Below, piece after piece: positions 15,390 to 23,451 of a stretch of DNA of 32,033 nucleotides. The notes under the pieces were generated by a model. The model saw only the letters and a program-made list of their open reading frames with translations. It made no database searches and had not been told where the DNA came from. Every line of letters begins with the position of its first letter. Positions within the stretch are counted from its first letter, which is position 1. This DNA comes from an uncultured Bacteroidales bacterium. Its GTDB lineage: Bacteria > Bacteroidota > Bacteroidia > Bacteroidales > Paludibacteraceae. The DNA lies in contig CASFUX010000195.1 in assembly GCA_949297975.1 (NCBI GenBank), forward strand, positions 1 to 32,033. Direction: 5' to 3'. A program made the position numbers and the translations under genes.

Positions 15390-16616
15390 TTATTTTTCCT
15401 CGCTGGCATTGTCCCGGAATGCCTTGGGGGTCATCCCGTCGTGGTATTGCACGAAACAGCGGTGGAACACCGAAGGCGAAGAAAATCCGCACCGTTCGCC
15501 CACCTGCCCTACCGGCAAATCCGGATGCGACAACAACACCGACTCCGCCTCGCGCATCCGGTAGTCGCGCACCACGCCGCTGAAGCTCTGCCCAAAACCC
15601 TCGTTGAACACGCGCGAGAGGTAGGTGCGGTTCAAGGGCAGCACTTCCGTCACATCCATCAACTTGAAATTCTTGTTCAGATAAGGCTTCCGCTGCTCCA
15701 ACCACACCCTCACTTCTTCGCAATAGGCCGACAAGCGGGTGATGAACAGCGTCTCGGCATCCGGTTCGTCCATGCCTTGCTCATCCAGTTCCCTCGCCTC
15801 GGCCTCTTGCCGGGCCTCACTCTCATCCAGGGTGTTGCGGAAAAAATCCTCCGTATAAGGATTACGCTGAAACAACCCTTTGTACAGGATATAGGAGAAA
15901 AAGCACAGCACCACCAGCCCGTGCAGCACCAGCGTCCACGATTCCCCATTGAACAGCAACGCGCAATAGGCCGGCGCGATGGCGTATAACCCGATGCCAT
16001 AATTGCGCACCCATTCTATTTCCATGTCCTCGTCACTGGCATAATTGAATTGGCACCATTGCTCATACACCTTCTTGTAACTCCACGTATGGATGAAGAG
16101 GACAAGCAGATAAAAGAGAAGCACCCCCACGAGTATCAGGCGGTACCATACGTTGAAATGCCCCACATACAGCAGGAATTCCTGCCAGCTGTGCAGTTCC
16201 CAAGGCTTTTGGCCTAAAAAATACAACACGACGAAATAAACCAGGGTGAACAGCAGGTAAGGCAGCAGGAGCAAACCCGCACGCCTCAAGGTAAGCCAAC
16301 CGGGACGCACCACTTCAAGTGGGTACAACAATGACAGAAACAGATAAAGGCTGCCTGCCGCAAGCGTCCACACGTCCAACACGCTGCGGTGCACGAAATC
16401 GAGGCCAAACGAGCCTGTCAGCATACTGCCCAGCCGAAGCAGATAAAACGCTCCCCACAAGATGGCCACCATGGCCAGCAGGACACGCGAACGATTGCGC
16501 CCCTCGGACTTCAGCAGCAAAAAGGCCCCGCCTACGCAAACAAATCCATTCAACGCCTGCAATACAGGTAGCACAGAATCCGAAGCAGGCAGTGTCAGCA
16601 TATTCAACGGCATCAT
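15390..16616 (-). CDS. Membrane-anchored AraC-family transcription regulator
   Basis: A 408-residue protein with about seven hydrophobic helices in the first 250 residues (for example LLAMVAILWGAFYLLRLG, LLLLPYLLFTLVYFVVLYFL, LILVGVLLFYLLVLFIHTW). An acidic linker follows (DESEARQEAEARELDEQ), then a C-terminal AraC/XylS double helix-turn-helix (about 300-400). The first recognition unit includes LNRTYLSRVFNEGFGQSFSGVVRDYRMREAE and the second includes GERCGFSSPSVFHRCFVQYHDGMTPKAFR, the classical AraC signature. The regulator therefore binds DNA while anchored in the inner membrane and presumably senses an envelope or small-molecule signal. It is monocistronic. Whether it binds the nearby 22-bp array is untested. 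Confidence 0.92.
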   Translation of the reverse strand: MMPLNMLTLPASDSVLPVLQALNGFVCVGGAFLLLKSEGRNRSRVLLAMVAILWGAFYLLRLGSMLTGSFGLDFVHRSVLDVWTLAAGSLYLFLSLLYPLEVVRPGWLTLRRAGLLLLPYLLFTLVYFVVLYFLGQKPWELHSWQEFLLYVGHFNVWYRLILVGVLLFYLLVLFIHTWSYKKVYEQWCQFNYASDEDMEIEWVRNYGIGLYAIAPAYCALLFNGESWTLVLHGLVVLCFFSYILYKGLFQRNPYTEDFFRNTLDESEARQEAEARELDEQGMDEPDAETLFITRLSAYCEEVRVWLEQRKPYLNKNFKLMDVTEVLPLNRTYLSRVFNEGFGQSFSGVVRDYRMREAESVLLSHPDLPVGQVGERCGFSSPSVFHRCFVQYHDGMTPKAFRDNASEEK

Positions 16617-16655
16617 TTTCTTGTCGAAAACTATGGGTTACAACAAAAAATCAGC

Positions 16656-16663
16656 TATCTTTG
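16656..16663 (+). promoter_or_regulatory. Orphan plus-strand -7 box TATCTTTG
   Basis: An exact TAnnTTTG match lies 40 bp upstream of the AraC-type start but points away from it. No plus-strand gene follows before rsmG at 31289, and I see no -33 box. It might start a short divergent RNA. The remainder of the 469-bp gap 16617-17085 holds only the palindrome at 16999 and some short hairpins. Confidence 0.3.
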
Positions 16664-16998
16664 TGAAGTCAAAACACACCACGTCACCATTCGAGTCAAG
16701 TGGGGTAAAATTATATAAAGCATGCGATTTGAGAAAGAGGAAAGACATTTTTTAACATAATATCTCGCCAAACCATGCGACCTTGATATCTACTCCCACT
16801 CTCATTCCGTCCGGGCATTCAACTTCAATACCACAAAGAAAAGAAATGTCCGCAATGTATTCAAACAACAAGTATACCATTTAAACTTTTTTAAACAACC
16901 GGTTTAGAACCACAAGTAACGGGCTACGGACCACAAGTGCCAAGCGGGTTAGCTTACCCGCTACTCGGCCCCTGCTACCTTGGCATCTGCAAAAAAAA

Positions 16999-17059
16999 GT
17001 ACCGGTTAACACGGATAAGGAGGTTGGTTCATTCTCCTTCTATCCGTGTTAACCGGTAC
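16999..17059. repeat. Perfect 19-bp inverted repeat with extended stem
   Basis: Arms 16999-17017 (GTACCGGTTAACACGGATA) and 17041-17059 are perfectly complementary. AGGAG/CTCCT extends the stem inward past a one-base bulge. It lies 27 bases past the stop of the 60-residue minus-strand gene and could form its 3' hairpin. The acacgga word resembles the repeat at 1303-1388. Confidence 0.85.
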
Positions 17060-17085
17060 CATTCCGTCCGTGCCGCGTGTCGCGG

Positions 17086-17268
17086 TCAATTCAGCATGAT
17101 GTCGGTAAACTTCTCGTCCACCTTTTCGGCACGATAGGCGGCCGCAAACTGCATGATGCGCTGCAAGGTCTCTTTCCTCGGTTGCAGACGGCCGTAGCCG
17201 CCCATCGGTTCATGCAGAACCAGCGGTTCCGCTCCCACTTGTTTCGACAAAGTAAAATCTTTTTGCAT
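17086..17268 (-). CDS. Small conserved-looking protein, 60 residues, function unknown
   Basis: The frame encodes MQKDFTLSKQVGAEPLVLHE at its start and ends RAEKVDEKFTDIMLN. It has no signal peptide or membrane helix. It looks amphipathic and basic in the middle (GRLQPRKETLQRIMQFAAAYR), suggesting a C-terminal helix. From memory, short proteins with an ETLxRIxQFAxAYR pattern are common in Bacteroidales, but no function is assigned. I chose the ATG at 17268. The frame continues 14 codons upstream to an alternative at 17310, which reads less like a natural start. It stands alone between spacer element C and a strong palindrome. Confidence 0.65.
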   Translation of the reverse strand: MQKDFTLSKQVGAEPLVLHEPMGGYGRLQPRKETLQRIMQFAAAYRAEKVDEKFTDIMLN

Positions 17269-17354
17269 AGGCAGTCTTGTTTTATGTTCGTTCTGTATAT
17301 AGAACGGCAAGACGTGCGAAATAGTATGCTGCCTGCAAAATATTTCCGCTCGGG

Positions 17355-17540
17355 GGCAGCATAGAAAACATAAGACATATCATTTCTTCTCTCTTAAAAA
17401 TCGGAAACATAGTCCGTAAAGCAACTGACGTTGCTTTACACGGGGCTACAAAAATCGTGCGTCCCGATGCTTGCCATCGGGACAAGCTATGTTTACGCTT
17501 TTAGGCGGAAAGAAATGATATGCCTCATGCTGCCTATGCT
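17355..17540. repeat. Composite palindromic spacer element, copy C
   Basis: The terminal arms 17355-17388 and 17510-17540 are imperfect inverted repeats (GGCAGCATAGAAAACATAAG at the left end, complement at the right). Inside are the GTAAAGCAA/TTGCTTTAC hairpin (17416-17439), shared with copy B, and a 23-bp hairpin (17461-17483) identical to the one in copy E at 22442-22464. It lies 13 bp past the stop of the DUF362 gene. Confidence 0.85.
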
Positions 17541-17552
17541 ATCCTGCACCCC

Positions 17553-18615
17553 CTACTGCCCGGTTTCCTGTACGAAAGGCTTCAGCCCCTGCACCGCCTC
17601 GGCTGGCGTAATGCGCTTGCCGCCGTTGTCCAGGTCGATGAGCACGTAGCGGTCGTTGCCCATGCCGAGTTCCTTCATGTACGACAGCTGGCGCAACCCG
17701 TGGCGGGTCTCCATGCGTTCCACCAGGTCGTGGTGCTCGGCTTCGGTCATGGCGTATATCAAGTCCACGCAAGCCTGGTCCAACGCCAGGATGTCGGTGG
17801 AGGACAGGATGCCCACGTTGGGTGTCACCACCGGCTCGGCGGCGAGGCCTTCGCAGTCGCAGGACACGGACATGTTGCGCATCACGTTGACGTAGGTGAT
17901 GTGCTCGCCGAAGTGGTCCACCACGGCCTTGGTCGACTCCGTCATGCGTTCCATGAATTCTTCTTCCTTGATGTCCCACATGTCGTCCTGGCCGGGGGGT
18001 GGTGTGTATCCACGCCTTGCCCACGCGCCCGTCGGCACAGCCGATGCCGATGTTCTTGTTGCTGCCGCCGAAGCCGCCTTGCGTGTGCCCCTTGAAATGG
18101 GTAAGCACCACCAAAGAGTTGTAACGTGGCAGGTGGCTCCCCACCGACATGCGGTCAAACCACTTGCCGCCCCGCACCGGGATGGTCAGCGTGTCCTCCT
18201 CGTCCATGATGTCCACGGGGCAGAACGTCCAGCCGTTCACCTCCAGCGTGCGCCGGTGCTGCTCGGTGGTGTAGCGGTCGCCCTCGTAGTACGTGTTGGT
18301 CTCCACGATGGTGGCCTCAGGCAGGTCCTTTTGCATCAGCTGCTTCACCCATGCGGCGGGGATGATGTTGGGACCGTGCTGCTCACCGGTGTGCAGCTTC
18401 ACCGCCGTCTTTCCCCCGATGCGGGCGCACACCTGTTCATAGGCCTGAATGAGGCCTTCCGCACTCAAGTTGCGCGTGAAGTAAACAATGGATTCATTGC
18501 CAGTACGCTGTTCATAAGGCACATATTTGTCGCCATCCTTGCCGGGCACGGGCTGTGCCATGGCCGCTGCTCCTGCTATTAAACCTGCCATCATTATTGC
18601 TATTATACGTTTCAT
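17553..18615 (-). pseudogene. Secreted DUF362 family protein with a one-base frameshift
   Basis: The first 205 codons, read from 18615, give a signal peptide (MKRIIAIMMAGLIAGAAAMAQ) and a typical DUF362 N-terminal half (VKLHTGEQHGPNIIPAAWVK, VVLTHFKGHTQGGFGGSNKN). At a C6 run on the minus strand (17999-17994) the family sequence moves to the +1 frame and continues GQDDMWDIKEEEFMERM through LSSTDILALDQACVDLIYAM to a TAG at 17553. Removing one C gives 353 continuous codons, which joins both halves exactly. The protein is therefore broken in this sequence, by a true indel, a slippage-prone switch or a homopolymer error. DUF362 proteins are of unclear function, and some relatives carry Fe-S clusters. 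I see no ferredoxin motif here. Confidence 0.85.
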
Positions 18616-18640
18616 AATTGGTTGTTGATAAATTCCGACG

Positions 18641-18648
18641 CAAAGGTA
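18641..18648 (-). promoter_or_regulatory. -7 promoter box of the DUF362 gene
   Basis: Minus-strand TACCTTTG followed by C is an exact TAnnTTTG(C) match. The start would fall near 18636, giving a leader of about 20 nt. No clear -33 box is seen at 19-21 bases. Confidence 0.6.
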
Positions 18649-18712
18649 ACGGATGTTCCCCTCGCGGGCGTTACCCGAATGACGGAATGATGTACCCCGA
18701 TTCCTGTTACCG

Positions 18713-19306
18713 TCACTTCAGTTCCAGGTGGATGTTGCATTCCACGGCCATGCGGCGCATGTTGATGAGGGCGTAGCGCATACGCCCCAGGGCGGTGTTG
18801 ATGCTCACGCCGGTGCGGTCCGCGATTTCCTTGAAACTCAATTCCTCGAAATAGCGCATCCGCACCACTTCCCGCTGCACGTCGGGCAGGAAGTTCACCA
18901 GGTGCGCCACGTCCTGCAACACCTGCTCGTTGGACATCACGTCCTCCACGCATTTCTCCGCCAACTGGGCATCGTTCATGATGTCGTAACCGGCCGTGCT
19001 CACGGGGAACGTGTTTTCGTTGCGCTCACGCCTGAAGTAATCCACTATCAGGTTGTGCGCTATGCGGTTGAGCCAGGACAAAAACTTCCCCGATTCAACA
19101 TATTTTCCCTGTTGAATGGTGACGATGGCCTTCATGAAAGTGTCTTGAAAAATATCTTCGGTCAGTTCACGGTCGCGCACGAACAGGAAGATGTACGCGA
19201 ATACCTTGGATTGATAACGGAACAATAATTCTTCAAACGCCTTACTATCGCCTAATTCATACCGCTTGACCAATTCGTCATCGGTCAATCGAGTTAAAGC
19301 ATCCAT
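18713..19306 (-). CDS. RNA polymerase ECF sigma factor
   Basis: A 197-residue ECF-type sigma-70 protein. Region 2 lies at about residues 25-95 (LLFRYQSKVFAYIFLFVRDRELTEDIFQDTF, then FLSWLNRIAHNLIVDYFRR) and region 4 at about 135-190 (LPDVQREVVRMRYFEELSFKEIADRTGVSINTALGRMRYALINMRR). The HTH of region 4 would read the -33 element. It is a single-gene unit with its own promoter and no adjacent anti-sigma gene, unlike the sigma factor at 21686. DUF362 follows 97 bases downstream with its own -7 box. Target genes are not known. Confidence 0.93.
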   Translation of the reverse strand: MDALTRLTDDELVKRYELGDSKAFEELLFRYQSKVFAYIFLFVRDRELTEDIFQDTFMKAIVTIQQGKYVESGKFLSWLNRIAHNLIVDYFRRERNENTFPVSTAGYDIMNDAQLAEKCVEDVMSNEQVLQDVAHLVNFLPDVQREVVRMRYFEELSFKEIADRTGVSINTALGRMRYALINMRRMAVECNIHLELK

Positions 19307-19400
19307 GTGCAGTCCTCTTTTTTATGGATTAAATAATAGTAATGGTGGGCAATAGGCGTTAAAATGTTTGGTTCGTAAATTATTCTTATTGTTTCCGGGG

Positions 19401-19431
19401 CAAATGTAATAAATATATCGAAAAGGAGAAA
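19401..19431 (-). promoter_or_regulatory. Promoter of the ECF sigma factor gene at 18713
   Basis: Minus-strand TACATTTG (19408-19401) is an exact -7 match. TTTC (19431-19428) stands 19 bases upstream in place of TTTG. The start would be near 19396, leaving a leader of about 90 nt. Confidence 0.6.
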
Positions 19432-19498
19432 CCTTTTGGTGAAATAATTTCAAATTTCCCTGCACGATCAGGCATTGGGCTTGACGCTGGTATTCCAT

Positions 19499-19545
19499 TA
19501 AAAAAAGCACGCCCCCGCAGTTTTTGCGGGAACGCGCTTTTTCCT
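19499..19545 (-). terminator. Strong terminator after the NigD-like gene
   Basis: On the minus strand CCCGCA/TGCGGG around AAAAC, flanked by AAAAAGC and GCTTTTTTT, forms a long GC-rich hairpin with a T-tract. It lies 27 bases past the NigD-like stop and insulates it from the downstream sigma gene promoter. Confidence 0.88.
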
Positions 19546-19571
19546 TTAACTTGCCTTGCCCCACGGCCGCA

Positions 19572-20333
19572 TTACTCCAGTTGCAGGCTCGACAGGGTGG
19601 TAGCGGCCACGCTCTCCCCTTCGTCCGTTTCCTCGCCGCCCAGGCGATAGACCACTTCCTGCACCGTTTCCTTTTCGCCATACAGCGGGGCGTGGACAAC
19701 GATGTTCAGCGAATCTGCCGTGGCAAATTGCTCACGCAACGGCAGCAGGTCGAAGGCCGCAATGCCCCAGCTGTCGTAGTTGGGCAGGTCGCCCTTGCTG
19801 TGGTGGCGCAGCTGCAAATGCACCTTGCCGTCGGTGGCAGGCACGGAGTCGGCATAGGCCACCAGGTTGATGAAATGCTTGATACCGCTATTGGATGAGC
19901 GCACCAGGAACTCCACGTTGAGAAAGTCCGACGCTATCCACGGCTTGCCCACCTGCACGAACGCATCGTGCCCGATGCTGTCCTCCTGCGCTTCGGTCAC
20001 AGGGTTCAGCTCCACATTGAAGATGCCTTTGGTCAGTATCTCGTACAGGTACGTGTACTCGATGCCATAGTCGTAATCGCTGCCCTCGCCCATTTCCTCC
20101 GTGATGTAGAAGTCGGCGATGAGCCGCTGGCGGTGCTCCGGCACGTAGGGCGAGTTGAGGGGCTTCAAGCGTTCGCCGCCGTCGGACAGCAGGATATAAT
20201 CGCTCACCTTGTCGGGGTTGAGCACGGTGCCGATGGTGCGGTACACCGGTTCAGCCGGTTCATTCTTGCAACCGGTGAATGCCAAGGCCGCCGCTGCGGC
20301 AGCCAGGCAGAAAAGTTTCGTTGTCGTTTTCAT
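19572..20333 (-). CDS. NigD-like lipoprotein
   Basis: A 253-residue surface or periplasmic lipoprotein. The signal peptide ends in the lipobox FTGC with C22. The following sequence (GTVLNPDKVSDYILLSDGGERLKPLNS, with RLIADFYITEEM) fits the N-terminal OB-like domain of the Bacteroidales NigD-like family. The second half (SNSGIKHFINLVAYADSV, LQLRHHSKGDLPNY, LNIVVHAPLYG) fits its C-terminal beta domain. NigD was named from a Prevotella nigrescens bacteriocin locus, but most homologues occur outside such loci and have no known role. It is followed by a strong terminator and separated from the barrel gene upstream by a 120-bp low-complexity gap, so it is probably transcribed alone. Confidence 0.88.
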   Translation of the reverse strand: MKTTTKLFCLAAAAAALAFTGCKNEPAEPVYRTIGTVLNPDKVSDYILLSDGGERLKPLNSPYVPEHRQRLIADFYITEEMGEGSDYDYGIEYTYLYEILTKGIFNVELNPVTEAQEDSIGHDAFVQVGKPWIASDFLNVEFLVRSSNSGIKHFINLVAYADSVPATDGKVHLQLRHHSKGDLPNYDSWGIAAFDLLPLREQFATADSLNIVVHAPLYGEKETVQEVVYRLGGEETDEGESVAATTLSSLQLE

Positions 20334-20453
20334 CTTGTGTTGAATTTATCGGTACGCCAAAACGCTAAAACGCTAAGATTGTTCATAATATTAAATGTTC
20401 CTTCGCGTCCTTGCGCCTTTGCGCACCCATTGTTAATTTTTAATTGTTCATTG

Positions 20454-21689
20454 TTAATTGTCAAACGTTATTCTCATTCCCGCGTTCAGCCCCACGATGA
20501 GCGGGTTTTCGGTGCGGGCGCTCAAGGGCTGGTTGTTCTTCAAATAATAAAACACGTTCGGCTCCAGGTACACGCTCAGGCTGCGATAAAAGCGATACTC
20601 GATGCCCACCGAGGCGTTGAGCGACCATTGCAGGCCCGCGATGCGCCCCGTCTCGGTCGTGGCCGTCGGGGCAAGGTTGGGCGTGCGCACAGTCTCCCGG
20701 TAGGTGGCCTGCACGCCCTTTTCCACCATGCCACCCGCCAGGCAGTAGATGCTCCACCGGGGGCGGTCAATGAGGTAAGCCACCGCGTTGAGCGGTATGC
20801 CCACGTAGTGCATTTGCAGGTCGGCCTCGCGCTGGACGATTTGCTTGTCGGCCATCATGGAGTGCAGATAGGTGTACGTCACACCCGTTTCGAGGGCGAA
20901 ATGCCTGCCCAAGTCCTTGCGCACCCGAAGCCCGGCGGAAAGGGGCGGCAGGTGCGTGACGCGCGAAAACGTGCCCGATGCCGGTTGCTGCGCTTCGTCG
21001 GCATTCTCCAGAAAAGCACTGGTGCGGGGCGCGTAGGCGAGCAGGTTCTTCTGCTCCGTGTGCTTGCTGCCGCCACCGCTCACCGAGAGGGCGACATGCC
21101 ATCCCCCCGCCCGTTTGCGGGAACGGGCGGACGGCGGTACGTCCCACGAGGCTGCCTCACTCCCATCCAAACGTTCGGGCGCAGGCTGTGCGGGGCGGGC
21201 GGGAGTTGGCTCGGATGGGCGGGCAGATTGCGGTTCATCGGCCTGCGGCGTGTCCGCTACCTCCGCCTGCACCGGTTGCGAAGCACTTGCCACCGGGCGG
21301 TGACGCGGCGGGACAACCACAAATGCGGACGGCTCCGCTTCCACATCCTCCCGCGTCCCCACTGCCTGAACCACGGGGGCGGCGGGCTGCACCTGCGGGG
21401 GCAGAACCGAGGCCTCAGTCTCGCACGACACGGACTGCACCCCTTCCGGCTCCGCCACACCGACAGGGCGGAAAGGCGGCATCAGCACCAGCAGGCACAC
21501 GGCAGCCGCCACCGCCGTCGCACCTGCCAGCCACGTCCACAGGGGCACAGCCTCGCGCCGCTTGCCATTCAGGCGGGCTTCAAGCTCCGCCCAAGCACGA
21601 TCGTCGGGTGGAAGTTCGTGTCCTGCCAGCCGGTCGCGCACCGCGCGGCTAAAGGAGTCGAGCCGGTCGTTATCTTGCTTCCTTGTCAT
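20454..21689 (-). CDS. Anti-sigma-like membrane protein fused to an outer-membrane beta-barrel
   Basis: The 411-residue product begins with a charged cytoplasmic segment of about 48 residues (MTRKQDNDRLDSFSRAVRDR, then DDRAWAELEARLNGKRRE). A single membrane helix follows (about 50-70, WTWLAGATAVAAAVCLLVLM), then a Pro/Ala/Gln-rich linker (about 80-195), and then a domain of about 210 residues with alternating beta strands ending GLNAGMRITFDN, like small outer-membrane barrels. The start ATG overlaps the stop of the ECF sigma gene by 4 bases (ATGA), so the two are coupled. This supports an anti-sigma role for the N-terminus. The layout implies one chain anchored in the inner membrane and reaching the outer membrane through the linker. 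That is inference. No zinc-binding anti-sigma motif is visible. Confidence 0.82.
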   Translation of the reverse strand: MTRKQDNDRLDSFSRAVRDRLAGHELPPDDRAWAELEARLNGKRREAVPLWTWLAGATAVAAAVCLLVLMPPFRPVGVAEPEGVQSVSCETEASVLPPQVQPAAPVVQAVGTREDVEAEPSAFVVVPPRHRPVASASQPVQAEVADTPQADEPQSARPSEPTPARPAQPAPERLDGSEAASWDVPPSARSRKRAGGWHVALSVSGGGSKHTEQKNLLAYAPRTSAFLENADEAQQPASGTFSRVTHLPPLSAGLRVRKDLGRHFALETGVTYTYLHSMMADKQIVQREADLQMHYVGIPLNAVAYLIDRPRWSIYCLAGGMVEKGVQATYRETVRTPNLAPTATTETGRIAGLQWSLNASVGIEYRFYRSLSVYLEPNVFYYLKNNQPLSARTENPLIVGLNAGMRITFDN

Positions 21690-22240
21690 CTTTCGTTTCC
21701 TCCACGTTGTAAAACCATTTGCTGCAACATCTGCCGGGCGCGGGCAAACTGCGAGCGCGACGAGGCCTCGCGTATGTGCAACATGTCGGCTATCTCGGCG
21801 TGCGAATACCCTTCGATGGCATACAGGTTGAACACCGTGCGGTAGCCATCGGGCAACGCGGCCACGCATTGCAACAGTTCGTCGGCCGAAATCCGCTCCA
21901 CCGCTGAAGGGGTGCATTCGTCGGGCAGGTCGAGGCATTCGTCCGCAGCCACGCTCTGCCGCAGCACGTCGGCACGGCGCAACTGTTCGAGTGCCGTGGT
22001 GACGAACACCCGCCGCATCCAGCCCTCCAGCGAACCGCTGCCCCGGTAGCCCCCTATCTTGGTGAACACCCGGATGAACCCCTCTTGCAACAGGTCGCGG
22101 GCCGTGTCGCGGTCGCCTGCATAGCGGGTGCACACGGACAGCATGGACGGCGCATACCGCTCGTACAGCCACCGCCGTGCCTGCCCTTCGCCACGCTTGC
22201 AGCCTGCGATTACTTCCTGCTCGTCAAAAGTGCTGTCCAT
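21686..22240 (-). CDS. RNA polymerase ECF sigma factor, coupled to an anti-sigma-like barrel protein
   Basis: A 184-residue ECF sigma factor. Region 2 (about 20-90) reads RRWLYERYAPSMLSVCTRYAGDRDTARDLLQEGFIRVFTKI, and region 4 (about 125-180) reads LPDGYRTVFNLYAIEGYSHAEIADMLHIREASSRSQFARARQML, including the RSQ...ARxxL HTH end typical of Bacteroidetes ECF factors. The gene ends in an ATGA overlap with the next gene, which encodes a membrane protein with a short cytoplasmic N-terminus. The pair therefore looks like a sigma/anti-sigma unit responding to an envelope signal. Spacer element E lies upstream. A possible -7 box TACTTTTG at 22434-22427 sits inside that element, without a clear -33 box. 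Confidence 0.93.
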   Translation of the reverse strand: MDSTFDEQEVIAGCKRGEGQARRWLYERYAPSMLSVCTRYAGDRDTARDLLQEGFIRVFTKIGGYRGSGSLEGWMRRVFVTTALEQLRRADVLRQSVAADECLDLPDECTPSAVERISADELLQCVAALPDGYRTVFNLYAIEGYSHAEIADMLHIREASSRSQFARARQMLQQMVLQRGGNER

Positions 22241-22314
22241 CTCTTATATTATTGTAGATGCAAATGGGGGAAGAAACGTTGCATGAAGCTTAAGTTATCT
22301 GGAGAACATGATAG

Positions 22315-22523
22315 ACACATAGCACATATAGCTATTCCTGTCATTTCGTATTCAACAAGAAGCACACATAGCTCGTCCCGACACAGAGTGCCGGGACTTT
22401 AGCATGTACCATCCGCCTTAAGCGTACAAAAGTAACCAATAGTCCCGATGCTTGCCATCGGGACAGCTATGTGTTCTCTTAAAGACTATGCAGAAATAAA
22501 AACTCTGTGCCGCTCTGTGTCCA
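22315..22523. repeat. Composite palindromic spacer element, copy E
   Basis: Inner arms 22361-22373 (AGCACACATAGCT) and 22465-22477 are complementary at all but one position. Outer arms 22315-22332 and 22504-22523 are degenerate gacacatagcaca words and their complement. A 23-bp hairpin at 22442-22464 is identical to that of copy C. It occupies almost the whole gap between the sigma factor start and the universal stress protein stop. Confidence 0.8.
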
Positions 22524-22531
22524 TATCTTAT

Positions 22532-23302
22532 TCAGTCGCACAGTGCGTACAGGTCGCCCCGGGGATTGATGAGGAGGATAGGCACCGAGGAATGGCGCAA
22601 CAAGTGCCGTTCCTTAGGACCGAACAAGAGATCGTCCAGCCCATAGTCGCGCGAGGCGGAAAGCAGCACCAGCCCGTAACCCTCGCCAGCGGCACGGCGC
22701 ACGGCCTCGCGCTCCACCTTGTAACTGTCGCCCCGCGCCCGCTCTACCCGGTATGACACCTGGAATTTGTCGAGCAACGCACTGATCTTCTCTACCGTGC
22801 GCCCAGCCTTGGAGCCGTAGTCGTTGGCCTGCAACAGCAGCACCTGTGAGCCGTAAAACCGCCCGAAGGCCGAAGCGAACTGCGCCTTTTCATACTCCTC
22901 CTCCAAGAAAGTCACCGGCACCATGACCTTATCGGGACGAAGCGGTGCAAAACCCGTGCCACATATCAGATAAGGGATGCGCAACCCCCGGCAGGCCGTG
23001 AGCGTGCGTTGCAGGGTGCGGGGACGGTCGTCGGGCTGCTGCACGAGCAGGAACGAAGCTTCCAGTTCCTCGCACACCTCGCTTAATTGGCCGAAGCCGT
23101 CCGTGCGCACCACAACCTGCACCGGCACGTCCCCCACCCCGTCGGCCAACCGCTGCAACTCCTCCCGAAGCAGTTCGAGGGGAGTACCGCCTTCGGCAAA
23201 GGCCAGCAGGCCGAGCGTTTTCTTGAAATGACGCGCCAACGACGAAGCCGACTCCCAAGCCGCCTCCGCCGTGGCAGGATGATGTACGCAAAGAAGAACC
23301 AT
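22532..23302 (-). CDS. Universal stress protein (UspA-like)
   Basis: A 256-residue soluble protein with two UspA-like halves. The first (VLLCVHHPATAEAAWESASSLARHFKKTLGLLAF) matches the family N-terminal strand-helix. The second (VPVTFLEEEYEKAQFASAFGRFYGSQVLLLQAND) repeats it, and the C-terminus GPKERHLLRHSSVPILLINPRG resembles the G-x9-G(S/T) nucleotide-binding end, here with RHSSVP in that position. USPs are small cytosolic ATP-binding or dimerising stress proteins of varied role. It lies in the minus-strand run after MurF-Alr but is separated from it by spacer element F and a tandem array, so it may be transcribed on its own. No -7 box was found. Confidence 0.85.
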   Translation of the reverse strand: MVLLCVHHPATAEAAWESASSLARHFKKTLGLLAFAEGGTPLELLREELQRLADGVGDVPVQVVVRTDGFGQLSEVCEELEASFLLVQQPDDRPRTLQRTLTACRGLRIPYLICGTGFAPLRPDKVMVPVTFLEEEYEKAQFASAFGRFYGSQVLLLQANDYGSKAGRTVEKISALLDKFQVSYRVERARGDSYKVEREAVRRAAGEGYGLVLLSASRDYGLDDLLFGPKERHLLRHSSVPILLINPRGDLYALCD

Positions 23303-23361
23303 AGGGGTGATTGATGATTTGCCTATTTACTATTTTACAATTTACTATTGACGATTGACAA

Positions 23362-23449
23362 ATTCCGTTACTACGCGGCAAAAATTCCGTAGGCACGCAA
23401 TTAAATTTCCGCACTGGCGCGGCCGGATTTCCGCAGGCACGCGCCCACG
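23362..23449. repeat. Four degenerate 22-bp tandem units upstream of the universal stress gene
   Basis: Units start at 23362, 23384, 23406 and 23428, an exact 22-bp period. All contain (A/T)TTCCG at the start and a CGC about 12 bases later (for example TTTCCGCAGGCACGCG). The internal sequence is degenerate. The array lies 60-150 bp upstream of the universal stress protein start. The period equals that of the palindrome array at 14957, although the motif is different. Roles as operators or as a decayed minisatellite are both possible. Confidence 0.65.
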
Positions 23450-23451
23450 GT

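Noticed and set aside
21690-22172. A 161-codon upstream extension of the barrel protein, overlapping the sigma factor in another frame
   Set aside because: The Arg/Ala/Gly-rich sequence has no domain. The ATG at 21689 gives the normal ATGA overlap and a sensible N-terminus.
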